Virus record (IMG/VR): IMGVR_UViG_3300025853_009734
Coordinates: 1-24,762 of that record
Origin: a virus
DNA: 24,762 bases
Reading direction: 5' to 3' (one strand)
In this document: positions 20,462-24,762 of the stretch, one piece after another
Numbering within the stretch: the stretch's first letter is position 1
Layout: each line of letters opens with the position of its first letter
Notes under the pieces: generated by a model
Seen by the model: the letters and a program-made list of their open reading frames with translations, nothing else
Told to the model about the DNA's origin: nothing
Database searches by the model: none
Made by a program: the position numbers and the translations under genes

Positions 20462-20833
20462 ATGCCAAGACCAAGAAGAAAAGATTTAGCTTTATCAGAA
20501 AGCGCTAAACGACTTGATTCAGTCATATTTGCTAGCGGTCTGTCAATCGCTCAGTTTGCGGAAAGGATTGGGATGACTCCCAGCGGTTTCGGAGGTGTTT
20601 TTTTGAGAGGTGCAGAAGTCTCTGGCCTACAGGCAAGAGCTGTAGAACTAGAGTTTGGGGTATCTTATCGTTGGATTCTGACGGGTGAAGGCAGTTGTGC
20701 CAATTTAGAAAAACCGAAGCAAGTCTTCCAAATCGTTGAAGATATTAAAAAAATTAAAACACAGATTCAAAAGACAATAGAAGCACAGAATGAATTACAA
20801 CAAAAATTAAAGGCTCTAGGAATTGACGATTAG
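20462..20833 (+). CDS. XRE-family HTH regulator with coiled-coil tail
   Basis: 123 residues with an excellent ribosome site (GAGGAGG before ATG, 2-7 nt). Residues ~17-78 (KRLDSVIFASGLSIAQFAERIGMTPSGFGGVFLRGAEVS, YRWILTGEG) are a helix-turn-helix of the XRE/phage type, ending in the typical 'vs..WlLtGeG'. The remaining 45 residues are a coiled coil (FQIVEDIKKIKTQIQKTIEAQNELQQKLKAL). This is the same plan as the 18829 repressor: HTH plus coiled coil, no peptidase. It might be a second repressor, an activator of early or late genes, or an antirepressor that forms mixed dimers. The stop overlaps the start of the next gene by 11 nt. Confidence 0.75.
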   Translation: MPRPRRKDLALSESAKRLDSVIFASGLSIAQFAERIGMTPSGFGGVFLRGAEVSGLQARAVELEFGVSYRWILTGEGSCANLEKPKQVFQIVEDIKKIKTQIQKTIEAQNELQQKLKALGIDD

Positions 20834-21782
20834 AACCTGCACCAATTGTGGCCTGAAGTTTTTGACCGAAGGCGAGGAAAGAACTTGCGGACAGATTTGT
20901 TTTGACGAGTTAAAGGCGAACCACACCAAGCCTCAGTGTGTGATTTGTGGCAAGAAATTTAATCGCAAGTCCAGCAGCCACAAGACTTGTTCGCACAAAT
21001 GCGGTTATGAGCTGAAGAAGCAAAACGCTGCACGTTATCGCGACAAGGTGCGACCAGCGAAGCAAAAGATTGCCTGTGAACGTTGCAGCAAAATCTTTAT
21101 GCCAACTCGCAAGGATCAGCGGTTTTGTGGATCTAGGTGCTACAACCAGCACTATAAAAGAACGGTAACGGTTGAGCCAAGGCCATGTGTCGAGTGTGGC
21201 GAGGTGTTCCAGCCTAGGACTGAGCGCAACATTCTATGCAGTCAGCAATGCCGTTATATCAACGATAAGCGCAGAGCCTACGTCAGAGGCACGATTCCCA
21301 GAATGCCTGGGACTTTGAAACCCAAGAATTGTCTAGTCTGCAAAAAGGAATTTCAACCAAAAGCAGGTTCTCAAAAATACTGTTCACCAACCTGCAACGG
21401 ACTTGTCCACCTTAAGAGAAATCGCTCAAGGCTAGACCACAATCGACTTCTTAAATGCTGGATTTGTTCAAAGCAATTCAAGCCAGTGACCAGTAAGTCG
21501 AGAGCAAAGTTTTGTTCTGCTGAATGCCGCGCAGTCCACTTTGGAAATAAGGCGGCTGAGAAAAGAGAAGAGCTAGAGATTGAGGCCAAGAAGCAAGTTG
21601 AGGTCAAAGAAAAGTGGAACAACGCTTCAGTCACCTCAACCGAAGTTCCGGCTGACTCAATGTTTCCAGAAGAGATTCTGGCGTTTATTAATCGTGGTGG
21701 ACAAATAACCCAATACCTTAACCCAGTCTGGGTGGAAGGCTCGCAGCCTTCAGAATATGAGGATGATTTTATAACAGATTAA
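20823..21782 (+). CDS. Protein with six Cys4 zinc-ribbon units
   Basis: 319 residues from TTG 20823 (overlapping the previous stop by 11 nt). It contains six repeats of C-x2-C-x(12-15)-C-x3-C, with Cys at 6/9/22/26, 39/42/56/60, 85/88/102/106, 122/125/139/143, 170/173/187/191 and 212/215/231/235. Units follow 'C..CgK.F.p.....kyCs..C' and are joined by basic linkers (KKQNAARYRDK, NDKRRAYVR, LKRNRSR). The same motif usually occurs singly in phage HNH-type and DNA-binding proteins. No nuclease motif is present here; the end (residues ~250-319) is acidic. Multivalent DNA or RNA binding is likely. Six units in one phage protein is unusual. It may organise replication or the switch. Confidence 0.75.
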   Translation: MTIRTCTNCGLKFLTEGEERTCGQICFDELKANHTKPQCVICGKKFNRKSSSHKTCSHKCGYELKKQNAARYRDKVRPAKQKIACERCSKIFMPTRKDQRFCGSRCYNQHYKRTVTVEPRPCVECGEVFQPRTERNILCSQQCRYINDKRRAYVRGTIPRMPGTLKPKNCLVCKKEFQPKAGSQKYCSPTCNGLVHLKRNRSRLDHNRLLKCWICSKQFKPVTSKSRAKFCSAECRAVHFGNKAAEKREELEIEAKKQVEVKEKWNNASVTSTEVPADSMFPEEILAFINRGGQITQYLNPVWVEGSQPSEYEDDFITD

Positions 21783-21797
21783 GCCTTCTAGTTATCC

Positions 21798-21832
21798 GGT
21801 TTTGCCCATCCTCCCTAAAAAAACGGGCAACC
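21798..21832 (+). promoter_or_regulatory. Hairpin in the gap before the methyltransferase
   Basis: The 129-nt gap 21783-21911 contains GGTT-TT-GCCC (21798-21807) facing GGGCAACC (21825-21832), an 8-bp stem with a 2-nt bulge and a 17-nt loop including an A run. There is no T run after it, so a terminator is unlikely; it may be a transcript stabiliser or processing site. I see no gene in this gap. Confidence 0.3.
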
Positions 21833-21911
21833 ATTCATGTGCCGGAGTAAGCGATAAAGCTTTTCTCAACTCAAGCTCAAGCTGGCTGGAAGGCGCAAAT
21901 TAAAGAGAAGA

Positions 21912-22844
21912 ATGCAACTCGTTAAACTGGACGAAGCTAAGAGAGCTTTAGCAGAAGCTTCGACACTGCAAGAAATCAAAGACATACGAGATAAAGCGGA
22001 AGCAATCCGGCAATATGTAAAGGTTGCTGGATATCATCTTGGATATCAAAATCAAGCCGCAGAAACCAAGCTTCGAGCCGAGCGTAAGGCTGGTGAGTTA
22101 CTGAAGCAAATGGAGAAGAATAAAGGAGGCAAACCTAGTGAAAAGAACCGTGGACATGATGTCCATGGTATTCCAAGCCTGAAAGACTTAGGCATTCACC
22201 ACAAACAATCTCAACGTTGGCAACAGATTGCTGACTTACCGGAAGAATCTTTTGAAAATAAAATCGAAGAAGTAAAACAAAAGTATGAAGAATTAACACA
22301 ATCAATCTTTCTACAATTATCGAAAAGCTTACGCGCTCATGTTGCCAATAACTCTGGAGACAATGAATGGTACACTCCAGAAATTTACATCAACGCAGCA
22401 AGAGAGACACTAGGCACAATCGATCTAGACCCAGCATCCAATCCAACAGCAAATGAAATTGTAAAAGCAAAGACCTTTTACACAGCAGAAGACAGTGGAT
22501 TAGAGAAAGAATGGGTTGGCAATGTCTGGATGAATCCACCTTATGAAAGTCGACTTATCGGCTCTTTTATAGATAAGCTGCTGGTTCATTATGTAAAAGA
22601 GCAAATCCCACAAGCGATTGTTTTGGTGAACAATGCCACTGAAACGCAATGGTTTCAACTAATCGCTGAAGCCGCCAGAGCTTCCTGCTTCCCTAAAGGA
22701 AGAGTTAAGTTTTGGCATCCAAGAAAAGAAGCAGTTCCACTACAAGGCCAATCGATTCTTTATTTAGGACAAAACAAAGAAAGATTTATTCAGAATTTTC
22801 ACCAGTTTGGTGTTTGTTGGGAGGTTCCGCTTGGGATGGTCTAA
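21912..22844 (+). CDS. dam: Phage-type DNA N6-adenine methyltransferase with N-terminal extension
   Basis: 310 residues with AGAGAAG upstream. Residues ~150-300 are the phage Dam domain (PF05869 type): NEWYTP (151-156), DLDPAS (171-176), TAEDSGLEKEW, and VWMNPPYE, whose NPPY at 208-211 is the catalytic D/NPPY of N6-adenine methyltransferases. It methylates adenine in the phage or host DNA, perhaps to avoid restriction or to regulate genes. Residues ~1-140 are an extra part (IKDIRDKAEAIRQYVKVAG, KLRAERKAGELLKQMEKNKGG, then LKDLGIHHKQSQRWQQIADLP), helical and often found in phage and plasmid proteins with a ParB-like or DUF3102-like flavour, probably for DNA binding. The SAM-binding end is C-terminal as in the family. 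Confidence 0.85.
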   Translation: MQLVKLDEAKRALAEASTLQEIKDIRDKAEAIRQYVKVAGYHLGYQNQAAETKLRAERKAGELLKQMEKNKGGKPSEKNRGHDVHGIPSLKDLGIHHKQSQRWQQIADLPEESFENKIEEVKQKYEELTQSIFLQLSKSLRAHVANNSGDNEWYTPEIYINAARETLGTIDLDPASNPTANEIVKAKTFYTAEDSGLEKEWVGNVWMNPPYESRLIGSFIDKLLVHYVKEQIPQAIVLVNNATETQWFQLIAEAARASCFPKGRVKFWHPRKEAVPLQGQSILYLGQNKERFIQNFHQFGVCWEVPLGMV

Positions 22845-23337
22845 CGGCAGAATTATGGTCGAAGAGGCATATGCTCAAGGCAAAATGATTGACCATAGTT
22901 CCTGGGTGTTAGACAGAGGTTGCAATTTCTGTGATGTCGATATGCTGCTTGATTCAAAAGGCTGTTGTTTTTGGTGTTTTTTAGAGAGGACAAAGAATCG
23001 AAAAACCTTATCCAAAGGCCAAAGAATAGTTTTTAAAACTCTATCAAATTTAAATGGCTATCACATTGCGGCAGTCCTTCGCCATTCAGTTGATGTTAAA
23101 GAAAGAATTAATTCAAGATTTGATATTAAAGAAGCCGAGGTTTGGTTTGACCGAGGCCAAAGGCAAGTGCTTTTGAACAACGAGCAATATCAAAGATTGG
23201 TTTGCGCTTGGGCGAAGAACCCATACAAGGCGCTAAACCGATTGAGACTAAACTTTAACCAAAATGGGAGGAACCATTCGAAAAACAAAAAAGTTATTCA
23301 AATGAAACACAATCAATTTGAAATGCCATTAATCTAA
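22831..23337 (+). CDS. Cys-rich early protein
   Basis: 168 residues from TTG 22831, which has GGGAGG 6 nt upstream and overlaps the methyltransferase end by 14 nt; ATG 22855 in the same frame is an alternative. Near residue 30 it has RGCNFCDVDMLLDSKGCCFWCF, two CxxC pairs spaced by 12 residues, a likely Zn site. The rest is helical and basic (KNRKTLSKGQRIVFKTL, then YKALNRLRLNFNQNGRNHSKNKK), with a polar end. It lies between the methyltransferase and the annealing protein. No family recognised; a DNA- or RNA-binding role is inferred from the Zn site and charge. It starts within the methyltransferase gene, so translation is likely coupled. Confidence 0.6.
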   Translation: MGWSNGRIMVEEAYAQGKMIDHSSWVLDRGCNFCDVDMLLDSKGCCFWCFLERTKNRKTLSKGQRIVFKTLSNLNGYHIAAVLRHSVDVKERINSRFDIKEAEVWFDRGQRQVLLNNEQYQRLVCAWAKNPYKALNRLRLNFNQNGRNHSKNKKVIQMKHNQFEMPLI

Positions 23338-23344
23338 GGAACCC

Positions 23345-24088
23345 ATGACTGAAACCAACCTAATCGTGCAAGTGGCACAACAGTGCCAGGTAAAACCGGA
23401 AGAGCTGCAAGAAGTCTTGTCCAAGACGGTTTTGCCAACAGGCACAAAGCCAGAGCATTTGATGGCTTTTCTGGCAGTTGCCAAACAGCACAACCTGAAT
23501 CCATTGACGCGAGAGATTTACGCCTTTCCGGCAAAATCCGGTGGTATCAGCGTTGTCATGAGTGTGGACGGCTGGAACAAGATCATGAATCAACATCCGC
23601 AGTTTGACGGAATCGAATTCAACCATGCAACGGATGAAAAAGGCCAAGTGGTGAGCGTCACCGCCACGATTTACCGTAAAGACCGTCAGCGACCAACCGT
23701 GGTGACTGAGTTCTTGAGCGAGTGCAACACAGGAAGCCAACCTTGGAAACAATACCCCAGCCGGATGCTTCGCCATGCTGCAATGAAACAGGCCATTAGA
23801 CTAGCCTTTGGCTTATCGGGAATCACGCCAGAACCAGACGCACAGGAAGAAGAACCACCAGCACCAAAAGTCATCAATCCTGAAGGCTCACAAGCCTTCT
23901 TTTTGCTGAAAGAACAGTTTGAGTCCTGCCAAACTCAAGAGGCGCTTGAAGAGGCAAACAGTCTGGCGAATGCCTATGCCAAACGAGGTGACTTGAAAAA
24001 TGGCGAGGTAGACCGATTGAAGTTGATACAGAAGCAGGTTGAGCAGGAAATTGCTCAGACGATGGCAACCGCAACTGAAGCCGCTTAA
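23345..24088 (+). CDS. bet: Single-strand annealing protein Bet (RecT family)
   Basis: 247 residues starting 7 nt after the previous stop (AAGGAACC upstream). The first ~180 residues match Bet: PTGTKPEHLMAFLAVAKQHNLNPLTREIYAFPAKSGGISVVMSVDGWNKIM, then HPQFDGIEF, TATIYRKDR and PSRMLRHAAMKQAIRLAFGLSGI. Bet/RecT anneals complementary single strands, and in lambda works with an exonuclease (Exo) to repair ends and recombine. No exonuclease gene is seen in the window, though it could be just outside. The C-terminal ~60 residues are acidic and helical (QEALEEANSLANAYAKRGD), possibly for partner binding such as with SSB. It precedes the initiator gene by 9 nt, in one early operon. Confidence 0.9.
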   Translation: MTETNLIVQVAQQCQVKPEELQEVLSKTVLPTGTKPEHLMAFLAVAKQHNLNPLTREIYAFPAKSGGISVVMSVDGWNKIMNQHPQFDGIEFNHATDEKGQVVSVTATIYRKDRQRPTVVTEFLSECNTGSQPWKQYPSRMLRHAAMKQAIRLAFGLSGITPEPDAQEEEPPAPKVINPEGSQAFFLLKEQFESCQTQEALEEANSLANAYAKRGDLKNGEVDRLKLIQKQVEQEIAQTMATATEAA

Positions 24089-24097
24089 GAGGTAAGC

Positions 24098-24762
24098 ATG
24101 ATAGGCAAACGCATTGACGGACCTTACACTGTTATCGGTAACGCAGCCGCTCAGGACGCAGAACTTAGCTGGAAAGCCAAAGGCTTGCTGATTTACCTGC
24201 TCAGTCTGCCGAAGAACTGGAACATCCGAATCAGTGAGTTAGCCAATCATGCGACAGATGGCTATGACTCAACAAAGCGAGCAATGGATGAACTGCTGAA
24301 GTCTGGCTACATCAAGCGTGGTCCGAGAGTTCGCAAGCCGGATGGCAAGCTTGGGGATTATGTTTATCTGCTCTCAGGTGTTCGTGACGAAATGCCTAAC
24401 CTAGAAAAACCTAACGTGGATTTTCCTAGTCAGGGAAAACCTAGTCAGGGAAAACCTAGTCAGGAAAATCGCCAGCTACAAAATAAAGAATTAACAAAAG
24501 AAACAAATAACAAAAGAAACACTGAATATATTACGCACTTTGAAGGCTGGTGGGACGATTGGAAAGCAAAGGCAACCAGAAAGCCAGGACGCAAAGCCAA
24601 AGCCTTTGAGAACTTCAAGAAGCTGCTGGCAAAGTTCAGCGTTGCTGAAATTCAAATCGCAACCAAGCACTACCTCGCAGAATGTGGCGACAGCTACACC
24701 AAGGACGCTGAACGGTTCTTAGTCGAAGACTTGATTGAACAACACCAGGAACCAAGCCGAGC
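24098..24762 (+). CDS. Replication initiator, winged-helix type (3' end outside window)
   Basis: Opens at ATG 24098 (AAGAGG upstream) and runs with no stop to the right edge, at least 221 residues. The N-terminal ~75 (IGKRIDGPYTVIGNAAAQD, LSWKAKGLLIYLLSLPKNW, ISELANHATDGYDSTKRAMDELLKSGYIKRG) is a winged helix-turn-helix of the type that opens phage replication initiators (lambda O / replisome organiser-like). Residues ~100-124 are a PNLEK-PNVDF-PSQGK repeat, encoded by 15-bp tandem units (see repeat entry). Then comes a Lys/Asn-rich linker and a helical domain (FEGWWDDWKAKATRK, AEIQIATKHYLAECG). Placing the origin inside the initiator gene is the lambda O plan. The C-terminus, likely for the helicase loader, is missing. 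Confidence 0.75.
   Translation, partial: MIGKRIDGPYTVIGNAAAQDAELSWKAKGLLIYLLSLPKNWNIRISELANHATDGYDSTKRAMDELLKSGYIKRGPRVRKPDGKLGDYVYLLSGVRDEMPNLEKPNVDFPSQGKPSQGKPSQENRQLQNKELTKETNNKRNTEYITHFEGWWDDWKAKATRKPGRKAKAFENFKKLLAKFSVAEIQIATKHYLAECGDSYTKDAERFLVEDLIEQHQEPSR
24395..24469 (+). repeat. Five tandem 15-bp iterons, likely replication origin
   Basis: Five units of 15 bp follow each other without gap: 24395, 24410, 24425, 24440 and 24455. Three are nearly identical (CCTAGTCAGGGAAAA, twice exact, then ending GGAAAAT), and the first two are diverged (CCTAACCTAGAAAAA, CCTAACGTGGATTTT). With the preceding bases each good unit forms a dyad, TTTTCC-6 nt-GGGAAAA, as in lambda's iterons. An A-rich, low-G/C stretch (24480-24535) follows, as expected for a strand-opening element. 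In lambda O the origin also lies in the middle of the gene. That this is an origin is an inference. Confidence 0.65.

Noticed and set aside
22807-22855. TTG 22807 as the start of the Cys-rich protein
   Set aside because: It has no ribosome site and would overlap the methyltransferase by 38 nt; TTG 22831 has GGGAGG 6 nt upstream and is preferred.
1-24762. CRISPR array, insertion sequence or transposase
   Set aside because: No regularly spaced repeats, terminal inverted repeats or transposase motifs were seen. Repeats present are the tape measure duplication and the iterons.
18829-24762. Toxin-antitoxin or restriction-modification system
   Set aside because: The adenine methyltransferase has no nuclease partner, and no known toxin motif was found near the small helical genes.

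Overview
The window is a stretch of a temperate, long-tailed (siphovirus-type) phage genome. It reads like lambda turned into one line: late structural and lysis genes on the + strand (1-17452), then an attachment site in a tRNA-Asn 3' fragment (17496-17545), the integrase and repressor on the - strand (17546-19402), and the early regulation, recombination and replication genes on the + strand (19499 to the right end). No chromosomal housekeeping gene is visible. The lysis genes sit about 45 bp from the attachment site and the integrase, so the site is uninterrupted: this is the attP (non-integrated or virion) form, not a prophage split by host DNA. The host is probably Gram-negative: there are a lipobox protein, Sec signal peptides, an LpxA-like acyltransferase and a tRNA-Asn with an encoded CCA end. 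The fibre domains are of kinds I associate with marine phages, but that is an impression, not proof.

Layout. 1-1060: the end of a glycosyltransferase followed by an LpxA-like acyltransferase, inside the structural operon. 1050-3338: head-tail joining protein, tail terminator, two small accessory proteins, tail tube protein and the tail assembly chaperone pair made by a -1 frameshift at A AAA AAC. 3338-9761: 1298-residue tape measure and two tail-tip proteins. 9761-15946: an unusually long cassette of about twelve small fibre, adhesin and fibre-helper genes, with repeated domains. 15963-17452: lysis and envelope cassette (lipoprotein, membrane/coiled-coil protein, exported Cys protein, M15 peptidase endolysin, 52-residue holin-like protein).

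17496-19500: attP, tyrosine integrase, CI-type HTH repressor without a peptidase domain, and an operator region with three related dyads over two divergent promoter candidates. 19499-20833: excisionase/Cro-like 56-residue protein, small proteins, a structured non-coding stretch (19864-20022) and a second HTH regulator. 20823-24762: a protein with six Cys4 zinc-ribbon units, a phage-type N6-adenine methyltransferase, a Cys-rich protein, a Bet/RecT annealing protein, and a winged-helix replication initiator that runs off the window. Inside the initiator gene are five tandem 15-bp units followed by an A-rich stretch, the layout of a lambda-type replication origin.

How it works together. The -35 boxes of the leftward and rightward immunity promoters lie within operator dyads, so repressor and early protein can compete for one switch. 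Early genes carry out recombination, DNA methylation and replication. Late genes build the tail, with a modular set of adhesins, and end in lysis. Most of the fibre genes, the paired glycan/acyl enzymes, the six-unit zinc protein and the structured RNA candidate are the least explained parts.
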